Assembly (NCBI GenBank): GCA_964558465.1
Contig: CAZLEF010000074.1
Location: 1-34,076 of the forward strand
Source: JACJYC01 sp964558465
GTDB taxonomy: Bacteria > Bacteroidota > Bacteroidia > Chitinophagales > Saprospiraceae
Direction: 5' to 3'
DNA length: 34,076 nt
The notes beneath the pieces were generated by a model. That model searched no databases, was not told the DNA's origin, and saw only the letters and a list, made by a program, of their open reading frames with translations. The position numbers and the translations under genes are program-made. Each line of letters begins with the position of its first letter. The stretch's first letter is position 1. Below are positions 7,704 through 16,389 of this stretch, in pieces.

Positions 7704-9974
7704 TCAGGACCGCAATATAAGCGTCGAAGGGGTATGGTTCAACCAAATGCTTTGTGATTCGACGAGTTTTTTCCAACTTTCAAGGCTGACCAGCATCAGG
7801 TCTTTCCGATGCAGGAATTCCTTTTCAATTTTTTTCTCTCCCATCAGGCTGATATGGTTGGGGGCGATTTGTTCGATGGCCCGGATGGCTTCCCGGATCT
7901 CCGGGTTGTTTTTTATTTGCCCGGCCAGGTCCAGCAAGGTAACCTGGGCGCCCGAATGATGGATCAGTTTTTGAACGTAGTGGATCAGAAAAGTATCTTT
8001 TGCGTCAAAAACAGGAACAAATACCTGATCGGATTTTGTATAATTTTTATCGATAAAAATCCCGGCCGGAATTTCACATTTGGACAAGATCAGGTCGGTC
8101 CGCTCGTCAAACGGAGAAATTTCAAATAATTTTTCCTTCCCGGTGACTTTATTCAGAATGCGGTCGGGGTTGATGATCCTGGTGGTGAAACCCAGCACCT
8201 TGCCCAATAAACTGCCTTCAAAAATCGACTGCCCGATGCCGATCAGCAACAGGTCATATTCCCCCTGGTTGGCAACTTCGGCAATATCCGATTCCAGGTC
8301 ATTCGAAGCCTTGAAAAGGGTGGTAACCTTCCGGTTGAGGTGTTGAGACTCTGCGATGACCGGGGCAAAACTTTCTTTTTCGTATTCGTCCATATTAAAA
8401 TGGTGCAAATCACTGCTTGGCGAAAGATGCATGGCCGTGATGACCGCATTGCTGTTCAATTTTTTCACCATGCTGTCGGCAAGCCTGAGCAGCGATTTTC
8501 CGCTATCGGGATTCCCGAACGAAATCAATATTTTGTATTTGCTGATCCGGCTAATTTGCCGAAGGGCTATATTTTCTTTATTTTTAAACAACCTTTCAAT
8601 TAAATCCAAAGCCGGACTGGTCATAAAGGTTGTCACCAGCGCCATGATCACCATCATGGCAAAAATTTCAGGGGTTAACACGCCCAGATCGTAGCCAATG
8701 TTCAGCACCACCAGTTCCATCAAACCCCGGGTATTCATCAGGGCGCCGATGATCAGGCTATCCTTCCAGTTCTGGCCGACAAACCTCGCCGCCAGGGCGC
8801 TGCCCAGGAATTTGCCCGCCACAGCCACCAGAATGATCCATCCGCAGGTTTTCCAGAGTTCGGGGTCATTTAATAATCCGATTTGCGTCCGGAGCCCCGT
8901 GAACACAAAAAACAGCGGAAGCAACAGAACAAGGGAAATATCCTCTACCTTTTCAATAAAGATATTCCTGAATTTATTGTTTCCGGGCATGATCACGCCT
9001 GCCATAAATGCACCGAACAGCGCATGAATGCCGATCACTTCAGTGGCATAAGAAGAAATGAGCAGCGTTAAAAAGAAAATGGCAACGACCGGTTTGCTCA
9101 GGTTTTCACGGGAAATATGCAGGTCGCCTACCCTTTTTAAAAATGGCTTTACAACCTTCAACATCAACACAACATAACCCACAGCCAGCAGGATCACGTA
9201 AATGGAACTGACAAAAGAGCCCGCTTTTACGATCGCGATGACCGCCGCAAGCAAACACCAGGCCGTGATATCATCCGCGGCGGCGCACGTAATGACCAGC
9301 GTACCCAAACGTGTTTTGTGGATGCCCCTTTCCTGGACAATCCTCGCCAGCACCGGAAACGCCGTTATACTCATGGCGATGCCCAAAAACAAACCGAAGG
9401 ATAAAAATTGAACGCCCGGCGGTGCGAATGACGAATAGGTGAAATACGCAAGGCCCATTCCCAATGTGAACGGAATGACGATGCTGGCATGGCTGATGAC
9501 CACGGCGTCCTGCGCTTTGTTCCGCAGCGCTTTCAGGTCGAGTTCCATGCCGATGACAAACATGAACAGGATCAGCCCGATCTGGCTGAGGAACTGAAGG
9601 TTGCCCAAAGATTGTTCGGGAAAAAGGGTAGCTGAAAATCCTGGAAAATACGTGCCCAGCAGGGAAGGCCCCAGAATAATCCCCGCCGCGATCTCGCCGA
9701 TCACCGTCGGCTGTCCGATCTTTTTGCAGATCCAGGCGCAGATCTTTGCCGCTAAAATGATGGTGACGATCTGGGTCAGTAAAATGGCGAGCGGATGACC
9801 AAGGTTGTGCGTCATCGACTCAATAAATGCAGACCATTGATCCTCCTCCGTATCCGGAACAAAAATTTCCCTCCCAGCCTGAAGGAATTCCCCCTTGGGA
9901 ACAATCCAATAAATGATTCCGGTACAAAGGCTGATTGTTCCAACATAAAAAACAGTATTCCGCCACTTTTTCAT
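7704..9974 (-). CDS. CPA2-type cation:proton antiporter with C-terminal USP-like region
   Basis: 756 residues, inner membrane. A leading helix (about 8-25) is followed by a roughly 12-helix Na+/H+ exchanger domain (about 60-460) containing GEIAAGIILGPSLLG (93-107), the ion-binding aspartate pair Asp234-Asp235 (CAAADDITAW) and MNTRGLMELVVLN (413-425). The remaining 290 residues are soluble: ISKYKILISFGNPDSGKSLLRLAD (478-500) begins a universal-stress-protein-like region, and a second such unit follows from about 610. This resembles the architecture of plant CHX exchangers and bacterial KefB/YbaL relatives, but the tail is USP-like rather than a TrkA-N Rossmann domain. Likely K+ or Na+ homeostasis. 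It lies 149 bp downstream of the LytTR regulator in the same direction. Confidence 0.9.
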   Translation of the reverse strand: MKKWRNTVFYVGTISLCTGIIYWIVPKGEFLQAGREIFVPDTEEDQWSAFIESMTHNLGHPLAILLTQIVTIILAAKICAWICKKIGQPTVIGEIAAGIILGPSLLGTYFPGFSATLFPEQSLGNLQFLSQIGLILFMFVIGMELDLKALRNKAQDAVVISHASIVIPFTLGMGLAYFTYSSFAPPGVQFLSFGLFLGIAMSITAFPVLARIVQERGIHKTRLGTLVITCAAADDITAWCLLAAVIAIVKAGSFVSSIYVILLAVGYVVLMLKVVKPFLKRVGDLHISRENLSKPVVAIFFLTLLISSYATEVIGIHALFGAFMAGVIMPGNNKFRNIFIEKVEDISLVLLLPLFFVFTGLRTQIGLLNDPELWKTCGWIILVAVAGKFLGSALAARFVGQNWKDSLIIGALMNTRGLMELVVLNIGYDLGVLTPEIFAMMVIMALVTTFMTSPALDLIERLFKNKENIALRQISRISKYKILISFGNPDSGKSLLRLADSMVKKLNSNAVITAMHLSPSSDLHHFNMDEYEKESFAPVIAESQHLNRKVTTLFKASNDLESDIAEVANQGEYDLLLIGIGQSIFEGSLLGKVLGFTTRIINPDRILNKVTGKEKLFEISPFDERTDLILSKCEIPAGIFIDKNYTKSDQVFVPVFDAKDTFLIHYVQKLIHHSGAQVTLLDLAGQIKNNPEIREAIRAIEQIAPNHISLMGEKKIEKEFLHRKDLMLVSLESWKKLVESQSIWLNHTPSTLILRS

Positions 9975-10060
9975 ATCACTGCATTTTGGAGGGTATTTTC
10001 CTTACAAATATTGCAAAAACACCCGGCTTAATATCATGGATTGGAATCTGGTGTGGGTAT

Positions 10061-10071
10061 TTTGTAACAAA
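10061..10071. promoter_or_regulatory. Short palindrome upstream of the antiporter gene
   Basis: TTTGTAACAAA, an odd-length palindrome with a single central base, lies about 90 bp upstream of the antiporter ATG in the spacer after the LytTR gene. It could be an operator, but an 11-bp AT-rich palindrome can arise by chance. Confidence 0.25.
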
Positions 10072-10123
10072 CTGGGAAAAAAATGGATTGAAACCGGGGC
10101 AGCGGCAGGCTGTGTGGTTCCGG

Positions 10124-10843
10124 CTAAGGTTTTATCTTTTTAATGAAGTCATTTCTGTAAGGTTCGCTTAAACCCAGTGAAAGTGGTTGCCCGGACGGCA
10201 GTATAATATGGGTGATGATTTCGTTATGTGAAAAAAACTGCACCTTTTTCAGCGCGATCAATTCTTTTTTATTAATCCGGCAAAATTGGTTGGTCGGCAG
10301 CAATTCAAGCAGCCGTTTAAAAGTAATATTTTTTAAAAGTATAATATTTCCATCCTGCAAATATGCATATTTATCCCGGCTGTCCATATCCGACACCTTT
10401 ATATAGGATAGCTGGTCAAAAAACAACAGGATTCTCCCTTTTTCGGTATTGAGCTGGATGAATTTATTTTCGGTTTTATTTTCATGTATCCTTTTGACCG
10501 CTTTTTGCACGGCCAGTTGCAGGCGGTCCTTTTTTACGGGCTTTCGGACATAATCCACGGCGTTCAGGTCAAAAGCTTCCGCTGCGTATCCGGAATAAGC
10601 GGTTACAAAAATCACCGGCTTTTCATTGAGCAGATTGGCCAGTTGCAAACCGTTCATTCCTGGCATTTCAATGTCCAGAATGCACAGGTCAAAGTCCATA
10701 GTCGGGATCTCCTTCAAAAACACGTCCGGATGGTTAAACGCCTTTACCACTTCCAGTTCGGGCAGTTGTTCACAGAGCATTTTTAAATAAGCAAGCCCCG
10801 GCAATTCGTCATCGAGCAGCAAACATCTGAGCTTTGTGTTCAA
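10124..10843 (-). CDS. LytTR family response regulator
   Basis: 239 residues. An N-terminal receiver domain (about 4-120) has acidic pocket residues Asp11 and Asp12, phospho-acceptor Asp57 (LDIEMPG), Thr81 and Lys101 (RKPVKK). The C-terminal LytTR DNA-binding domain (about 130-235) includes FCRINKKELIALKKV. It starts with TTG at 10843, as no ATG is available before an in-frame stop. The start overlaps the end of the upstream kinase frame by 35 bp, which suggests translational coupling. The kinase is disrupted (see 10809-11217), so phosphorylation may come from elsewhere or not occur. The antiporter downstream is a plausible target or co-transcribed gene. Confidence 0.92.
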   Translation of the reverse strand: MNTKLRCLLLDDELPGLAYLKMLCEQLPELEVVKAFNHPDVFLKEIPTMDFDLCILDIEMPGMNGLQLANLLNEKPVIFVTAYSGYAAEAFDLNAVDYVRKPVKKDRLQLAVQKAVKRIHENKTENKFIQLNTEKGRILLFFDQLSYIKVSDMDSRDKYAYLQDGNIILLKNITFKRLLELLPTNQFCRINKKELIALKKVQFFSHNEIITHIILPSGQPLSLGLSEPYRNDFIKKIKP

Positions 10844-11217
10844 GCAAATCGATTTTTAAATGGGTAATATAAACATCTCCTTCCGTGAATTTTTCCAGCT
10901 TGAAGTTGTTTTTATAATAAAATATAATCCAGTACATCCGCCAGTTTGTCGAGCGCAAAATAAGTCTGGTAGGCATGGGATTGAATGGAATTCAGGATAT
11001 TTTTAAACAGGTGCGGATTGAGCCTGGATTCCAGGGATTCAAGGCGGATGGGATTCACCTTTTTTTCCAGTTCTTCAAACCTGGATTCAATTTCTTGTTT
11101 CTTTTTTTCCGATCTTTTCAGCCGGATCAGCATATAAACCGTCAGGGCCGCCAGCGCAACGGCAAGGACCGATAAAAGGAATAGGAATTGTTTCAGTACG
11201 CCGGTGTCGACCTGCAT
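10809..11217 (-). pseudogene. LytS-type sensor histidine kinase with internal deletion and frameshift
   Basis: The ATG at 11217 opens a frame with one membrane helix (about 9-31), a charged coiled coil (34-60) and a His_kinase H-box, RLNPHLFKNILNSIQSH with His69. It stops at 10912 just after VLDYILL. In the +1 frame the strand continues as YYKNNFKLEKFTEGDVYIT and on to a TGA at 10809. That is the kind of final beta-strand segment seen at the C-terminus of LytS-type HATPase domains, and it overlaps the regulator start, as an intact partner would. The N, F and G boxes of the ATPase domain (roughly 120-140 residues) are missing between the two parts. Genuine gene decay or an assembly collapse are both possible; this is a draft contig. 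Confidence 0.7.
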
Positions 11218-11306
11218 CCTGTTTCATTTGCAGGTAAAGTTAAGGAATTGAGATCGTCTGAGACCCTATTCTCCCACAAATATGGAGGTTTTCGTCCGCA
11301 TGAATT

Positions 11307-11402
11307 TTATTACGGTGCGCTGCACCTGCTTCTACCCGCCCCTGACGGGGCTACAGATATTTCGCCCCTAATGGGGCTAGAGCCATTTCGCCCCTAACGG
11401 GG
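11307..11402 (+). repeat. REP-C: tagged triple hairpin array, 26-bp period
   Basis: The tag TTATTACGGTGCGCTG (11307-11322) precedes three hairpins at 11338-11351, 11364-11377 and 11390-11402. Each is GCCCC, a 4-nt loop (TGAC, TAAT or TAAC) and GGGG(C). The period is exactly 26 bp. The same 16-base tag ends both arms of the element at 16390-16527. It lies in the 348-bp gene-free stretch upstream of the kinase remnant. Confidence 0.85.
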
Positions 11403-11427
11403 TTTTAAGCAACATTCGACCAGGCGG

Positions 11428-11527
11428 CGTCCACCGTCCACCGTCTATCGTCTATTGTCCACCGTCTATCGTCCACCATCTGCCGTCCACCGTCCACCGT
11501 CTATCGTCCACTATCTGCCGTCCACCG
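11428..11527. repeat. Heptamer array (CGTCCAC/CGTCTAT family, 14 units)
   Basis: About 14 consecutive 7-bp units, mainly CGTCCAC and CGTCTAT with CATCTGC and TATCTGC, run in register into the REP-A copy at 11527. The same word set (CCGTCCA, CCGTCTA) forms the array at 23412-23524. Confidence 0.8.
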
Positions 11528-11554
11528 TCCGACGAAGCTTCAGCATAGGCGGAC
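11527..11554 (-). repeat. REP-A palindrome, copy 3
   Basis: GTCCGAC at one end and GGCGGAC at the other, around GAAGCTTCAGC. It lies 12 bp beyond the stop codon of the minus-strand surface protein gene and is in that gene's sense orientation, like the other REP-A copies. Confidence 0.75.
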
Positions 11555-11565
11555 ACCAATTTTCA

Positions 11566-13698
11566 TTACCGTTTCACAAACTTCATCATCTCCACCTCCT
11601 GCCCCTGGTTTGCCCGGAGGATATAGGTCCCGGCGGGCAGGTCGTACAATGGCAGTTCCCGGGTCAACGATCCGGCCGGGGCTGTATAGGCGGCCAATTG
11701 CCGGCCGTTGAGGTCAAATATGCGCAGGTCGGTGGGCTGATCACCGGAGAGCGACCATTCCGCGACCAGGCGGTCGGTGGCGGGGTTGGGCGACAGGAGG
11801 AGACCCAGGCCCGTGCCTTTCTCCCCGAACCGGATGCCGATCACCTTATGCAGGGTGGCTGCGCCGTCGAAATCCACCTGCCGGAGCCGGTAGTAGTTCA
11901 TGCCGTGCAGGGGTTTTTCGTCAACCAGGGTATAGGTCTGTTTTTCGTAGGTTGTGCGGGCGCCGGTGATGCGGCCGATCTCGGCAAAGGTCTTGCCGTC
12001 GCCGCTGCGCTCTACGGCCATGTAGTCATTGTTGACCTCCGACTGGGTCGACCAGGTCAGCTCGATGGTTTTTTCCCGCTTTTTGCCCTGGAAGTGGAGG
12101 AGTTGGATGGGGAGGACGACGCTGGATAAGACACCGAGGGAATAGGTGTGCGATACGGATGGGGGTTTGATGTCCAGGGTGGGCGTGCCGGAATGGGTTC
12201 CGGAAAAGGTTATTATCAAAAAGGCGTCGATCAGTGCCGGTGTAAAAGAAAAAGTGGGTTCGATGATGCCGTTCACGGTGGCGTTGCCGCCTACGGAAAT
12301 CTGTCCGTATTGAGCAGAGGATGTGCCGTCGATGTCCATCTGGAGGGTACCAGTGCTGTTCAAAGTGAAACTACCGCCCGGGGAACCCAGGTCGGAACCG
12401 CCCAAATCCAGAATCGCGCCATTGTTGACCGTGAAGTTGATGGTGCCTGAAAATGCACCCGGGCCTGTATACACTTGGGGCGTCCCGGAGCCGTTAAAAA
12501 AGATATTCCCGGCGGAGGATCCGGAACCGGTTTCCTGGAGCGTGCCTCCTGTATGGGAGAAATCACCCGCTATATTCAGGGTACCCGCGGCATCGTTTTG
12601 GGAGGAAATATTGTAATTGCCGGAAGAATGGTTGAAATCGCCGCCGATGGTTACAGTGGCGGTAGAGGATCCACTTGAACGCTGGGTAAAGATCCCCCCG
12701 GTTTTGGTAAAATCACCGGTTACATTCAAGGCCGCCGCCCCATTATCTTCTTTCAAGACGAAAAGCCCGCCACTTATACTGAAATTCCCGGAAACGTCGA
12801 GGGTTCCATCTCCGTCGTCGCTTACAACCACAAAATTCCCGGAGGTCAGGATAAAATTTCCACCCACAGAGATCGTTCTGTCCGTACTAGAATTCGTAAG
12901 CCGAAGATCCTCGCCGTCATTTACATTTGAAATGGTCAGGTTTCCGGCGCAGGTCAGGCTGGAGTTCATGGTGACGTTACCGGAAAGGTTATTTTCAAAA
13001 GTAACGTTCCCAAATGTTTGGCTCATACCACTGGGGTAGTTGCCGGTGATACCCGTAATGGTGCAATTGGAAGCGACATCCCAGGTAGCAGTGGGTGTCG
13101 TACCGCCGTCCTGATCATGTTCGTAGGTACTGCCGCTGGCAAATACAAGTTTGGAAGTTGTCGCGCCGTTAATGGCATCTTGATTAATAAACGTACCGGT
13201 TACCGTCGCAACAACGTTTGCAGCGCCTAATTCGAAGTCGGAATCGTTTGTATAGGTACCGCTGATATCGGCAGTCGAAGACGCTGCGAGTGCAATATTT
13301 TCCAGAGTTGAACTGATTGTCAGCGAGGAGCCGTTTGCAACAACCAGATCATCTCCGGTTCCGTTGCCGATGGTTAATGTTTGAGTCATGCCGGGGCCGG
13401 ATAAAGTAACATTGGTACTCCCCGATATTGTCAGCCTGCCGATAGTTTGTGTAGGCACGCTGGAAATGGTTTTTGTACCGCCGTTGCTGATCACCAGGAT
13501 GTCGTTTGTTGCGGGAGAAGACCGGGTTGGCGTCCAGTTGGTGGATGTAGTCCAAGCGCCGCTTCCAGCCTGATTCCAGGTATAAGTGGTTTGTGCCGTC
13601 AAGGCTGGCATCAGCACAACCAGCATGACCTCAAGGCAAATGGATTTATATCCGATCAGATTCGACCATTGTCCTTTCAAGCGTAAATAGTTGTTCAT
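11566..13698 (-). CDS. T9SS-exported beta-rich repeat surface protein, paralog 1
   Basis: 710 residues from the ATG at 13698; an in-frame TTG nine bases upstream is less likely. An N-terminal hydrophobic signal segment ends near ALTAQ. The body (about 40-525) is Ser/Thr/Gly/Asn-rich and repeats a unit of roughly 25 residues built on 'xVxGDFxxTGGxF' (for example VTGDFTKTGGIF, IGGDFNHSSGNY, IAGDFSHTGGTL), as in beta-helix adhesins. An FN3-like module follows (about 540-635, with TWSTQSEVNNDYMAVERS and NYYRLRQVDFDG). The T9SS type A sorting domain starts at LSPNPATDRL and ends in GTYILRANQGQEVEMMKFVKR. It should be secreted through the outer membrane and anchored on the surface. Ligand unknown. 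A tandem paralog lies upstream at 14071. Confidence 0.88.
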   Translation of the reverse strand: MNNYLRLKGQWSNLIGYKSICLEVMLVVLMPALTAQTTYTWNQAGSGAWTTSTNWTPTRSSPATNDILVISNGGTKTISSVPTQTIGRLTISGSTNVTLSGPGMTQTLTIGNGTGDDLVVANGSSLTISSTLENIALAASSTADISGTYTNDSDFELGAANVVATVTGTFINQDAINGATTSKLVFASGSTYEHDQDGGTTPTATWDVASNCTITGITGNYPSGMSQTFGNVTFENNLSGNVTMNSSLTCAGNLTISNVNDGEDLRLTNSSTDRTISVGGNFILTSGNFVVVSDDGDGTLDVSGNFSISGGLFVLKEDNGAAALNVTGDFTKTGGIFTQRSSGSSTATVTIGGDFNHSSGNYNISSQNDAAGTLNIAGDFSHTGGTLQETGSGSSAGNIFFNGSGTPQVYTGPGAFSGTINFTVNNGAILDLGGSDLGSPGGSFTLNSTGTLQMDIDGTSSAQYGQISVGGNATVNGIIEPTFSFTPALIDAFLIITFSGTHSGTPTLDIKPPSVSHTYSLGVLSSVVLPIQLLHFQGKKREKTIELTWSTQSEVNNDYMAVERSGDGKTFAEIGRITGARTTYEKQTYTLVDEKPLHGMNYYRLRQVDFDGAATLHKVIGIRFGEKGTGLGLLLSPNPATDRLVAEWSLSGDQPTDLRIFDLNGRQLAAYTAPAGSLTRELPLYDLPAGTYILRANQGQEVEMMKFVKR

Positions 13699-13832
13699 GG
13701 CGTTCAATATTTAAACATGAAAAATAAATATATATAAAAGACAATTCCTTTTACTCAAACCGGTAAAATGCAGGCGATTATTGGGAAAGCCAATGATGTG
13801 ATAGCCAGGTTATCTCATAGCTGAAGGGCAGG

Positions 13833-13840
13833 CAAAGATA
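13833..13840 (-). promoter_or_regulatory. Candidate -7 promoter element for surface protein gene 1
   Basis: TATCTTTG on the minus strand matches TAnnTTTG. It lies 135 bp before the ATG at 13698. No good -33 TTTG is seen at the usual spacing. Confidence 0.4.
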
Positions 13841-13906
13841 CAAAGAATTATCTGATCCGATGTGTACGCCCACATAAAAATTTTGGCGTTCACCCGGTTG
13901 ATCTGT

Positions 13907-13940
13907 TTATTCGTTTATTGTTTATCTATTAAACGAATAA
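13907..13940. terminator. 11-bp perfect inverted repeat, AT-rich
   Basis: TTATTCGTTTA (13907-13917) and its exact complement (13930-13940) flank a 12-nt loop. It lies beyond the GC hairpin at 13952 in the direction of transcription of the 14071 gene. It could be part of a double terminator or an operator for the 11566 gene. Confidence 0.45.
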
Positions 13941-13951
13941 TGTCGTTTTAT

Positions 13952-13982
13952 GTCAGGCGGCAACTTTGGGTTGCCTCCTGAC
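13952..13982 (-). terminator. Strong hairpin downstream of surface protein gene 2
   Basis: A 13-bp stem with a single mismatch (GTCAGGCGGCAAC with GTTGCCTCCTGAC) and a 5-nt loop. On the minus strand it is followed by an AT-rich tract. It lies about 90 bp past the stop of the 14071-16218 gene. The 363-bp stretch 13708-14070 otherwise holds only the candidate promoter at 13833 and the inverted repeat at 13907. Confidence 0.6.
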
Positions 13983-14070
13983 TATAAATTTTCAACGAAT
14001 TGTCCATCAACAACTTACATCATACCAAACGATCTCCTGAAAAGAATGAACACACTGTAAATTAAATTCA

Positions 14071-16218
14071 TTACCGCTTCACAAACTTCATCACCCCAAC
14101 CTCCTGTCCCTGGCTTGCCCGGAGTATATACGTGCCGGCGGGCAGGTCGTACAACGGTAGTTCAGGTATGGCCGATCCGGCGGGGACCGTGTAGGCGGCC
14201 AGTTGCCGGCCGTTCAGGTCAAATATACGGAGGACAACGGACTGGCTGCCGGAAAACGACCACTCGACGGTCAGCCGGTCAGTAGCGGGATTAGGGGAAA
14301 GGACCATGCCCTGGTTTTCTTCCCCGAACCGGATGCCGATTACCTGGTGCAGCCTCGCCACCCCGTCAAAATCCACCTGCCGGAGCCGGTAGTAGTTCAT
14401 GCCGTTCAGCGGCTTTTTGTCCGTCAGGGAATAGGTATGTTTCTCGTAAGTCGTCCGGGCGCCGGCGATGCGGCCGATCTCAGTAAAGGTTTTACCGTCT
14501 CCGCTGCGTTCGACGGCCATATAGTCGTTGTTGATTTCCGACAAGGTCGTCCAGGTCAGCACAATCTCTTGATCCAAGGCCTTGCCCTGAAAATCAAACA
14601 GTTCGATGGGCAAAAGCCCGGTGATTGTGAGCACCCCGAGGGCATAACTCGCGGAAAATAAATTCGGGATGATCGACACCGTCGGGGCGCCGCTGTGAGC
14701 CCCGGCAAAGGTGAACAGGGAGAAGTTGTCGTTGATGGCCGGCGTAAAAGAAAAGGTGGGTTGGATCGTGCCGTTGACCATCACGCTGCCCCCCACGCTG
14801 ACCTGTCCATAATTTAGGGGGATCGTGCCGTTGATGTCCATTTGCAGTGTGCCGTCCAGGGTAAAATCACCAGCTGAACCGATCAGGTCAATCGCGCCCA
14901 GTTCCAGTACGGCGCCGGAATTGACCGTAAAATTGATGTTCTGGGAAAGGGTGCCGCCAGGCGTGTAAACCTGGGGCGTACCGGGACCGTTAAAAAAAAT
15001 ATTCCCGGCCGAATCGCCTTCCCCGTTTTCCGTGAGCGTACCGCCGGTCAGGGAAAAATGGCCGGCCAGGCTCAGGTCGCCTTCGGCCTCATCCTGGTTT
15101 GAAAGCGAATATATACCCGAGGAATGGTTAAAATTTCCACTGACATTGACCACGGCAGTGGAACCGCCGCTGGTGCGCTGGATGAAAGCGCCGCCGCTTT
15201 TATTGAAGTCGCCGGCGACATTGAGTTCGGCGGCGCCGTTGTCGTCTTTGAGGATAAAAGATCCGCCGGTCATGTTGAAATCGCCGGCTACATTCATTGT
15301 TCCGCTGCCGTTACCGTCTACGACCACAAAATTCCCGGAGGTTTGGGTGAAATCGCCGCCTACGAAGATCGACCGGTCTACCCCGGTTCTGGACAGGCGG
15401 AGGAAATTGCCCGTATTGACATTTGAATACGTCAGGTTGCCGGCACAGGTCAGATCGCCGGACATGGTTACGTTGGCGGTAAGCGCGCTGCTGAAGGTAA
15501 CATTTCCAAAAGTCTGAAGCATACTGCCCGGATAGACGGCGTTCATGCCGGTAATCGTGATGTTGGAATTGGGGTCCCAGTCGGCTGTCGGGACCGAACT
15601 GCCGTCGACGGCATGGATATAATTCCCTCCTGAGGCAAAAGAAAGGTTTAACGCGCTCGAATTGAACGACCCGCCGTTGTGGGTCACCGTGCCGGTGACC
15701 GTGGTCACGCTGTTGGTGGCGTTGTAGATCCCTCCGTCGTTGGGCCCTTCCGTATTCACATTTAAAGCCCCCGCAATGGAAACGACATTTCCCACGCCCA
15801 AAAAAGCGAGGGTCAGCGACCTGACGCCGGTTCCGGCATTTCCGGTCAGGGTAAGGGAACTGCCGCTTTGCACATCCAGGGCGGTACCGGCGTTTGAGAT
15901 CCTGAGTATACGCTGCCCGATACCTGTCGTCGCCAGGGTAACATCCGTATTCCCGGACACGATCAACCTGCCGATGATTTGGGTCGGCACATTGGTGATG
16001 GTCAGGGTTCCGCCGTTGTTGAAGACCAGGATATCATTGGCCAGGGGCACGGAACGGGTAGGGGTCCAGTTGCTTGAAACGATCCAGTCGCCTCCCCCTG
16101 GCTCATCCCAGGTATAGGTGGTTTGGGAGAAGCCGGAAATAATAAGGGAACATAAAACACCGGTCAAAACGGCTCTCATGTTACCCGGTTGGTTTGGGTA
16201 CTGTAATAATTTCCTCAT
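14071..16218 (-). CDS. T9SS-exported beta-rich repeat surface protein, paralog 2
   Basis: 715 residues with the same layout as the gene at 11566. A signal peptide probably starts at Met14 (MRAVLTGVLCSLIISGFSQ), so the start could be the ATG at 16179. Both mature proteins open with TTYTW and a NWTPTRS motif. The body has about 25-residue repeats (VAGDFNMTGGSF, VAGDFNKSGGAF, VSGNFNHSSGIY, LAGHFSLTGGTL). An FN3-like module and a T9SS sorting domain (LSPNPATDRLTVEW to GVMKFVKR) follow. The C-terminal 200 residues are nearly identical to paralog 1, while the N-terminal repeats have diverged. Tandem duplication is clear. Likely a surface or biofilm-matrix component; function unknown. Confidence 0.88.
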   Translation of the reverse strand: MRKLLQYPNQPGNMRAVLTGVLCSLIISGFSQTTYTWDEPGGGDWIVSSNWTPTRSVPLANDILVFNNGGTLTITNVPTQIIGRLIVSGNTDVTLATTGIGQRILRISNAGTALDVQSGSSLTLTGNAGTGVRSLTLAFLGVGNVVSIAGALNVNTEGPNDGGIYNATNSVTTVTGTVTHNGGSFNSSALNLSFASGGNYIHAVDGSSVPTADWDPNSNITITGMNAVYPGSMLQTFGNVTFSSALTANVTMSGDLTCAGNLTYSNVNTGNFLRLSRTGVDRSIFVGGDFTQTSGNFVVVDGNGSGTMNVAGDFNMTGGSFILKDDNGAAELNVAGDFNKSGGAFIQRTSGGSTAVVNVSGNFNHSSGIYSLSNQDEAEGDLSLAGHFSLTGGTLTENGEGDSAGNIFFNGPGTPQVYTPGGTLSQNINFTVNSGAVLELGAIDLIGSAGDFTLDGTLQMDINGTIPLNYGQVSVGGSVMVNGTIQPTFSFTPAINDNFSLFTFAGAHSGAPTVSIIPNLFSASYALGVLTITGLLPIELFDFQGKALDQEIVLTWTTLSEINNDYMAVERSGDGKTFTEIGRIAGARTTYEKHTYSLTDKKPLNGMNYYRLRQVDFDGVARLHQVIGIRFGEENQGMVLSPNPATDRLTVEWSFSGSQSVVLRIFDLNGRQLAAYTVPAGSAIPELPLYDLPAGTYILRASQGQEVGVMKFVKR

Positions 16219-16389
16219 AGTATATTAATAATTAAAATGAACCGCAACCGCTAAACGAAGGGGACCAAATACAAGTTTGTACCAAGAAGTTGGAAGGGTA
16301 TCGCAAAGTTGCGAAAAAATCAGATCAAATCCGCCGCGCCCGATAAAGATTTTTTTCTGCGCATATCCAGCAATTTTGTTTAGCGGGAA

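Noticed and set aside
11455..12129. 224-codon + strand frame starting in the heptamer array
   Set aside because: The first part is repeat translation and the rest is antisense to the T9SS surface protein gene.
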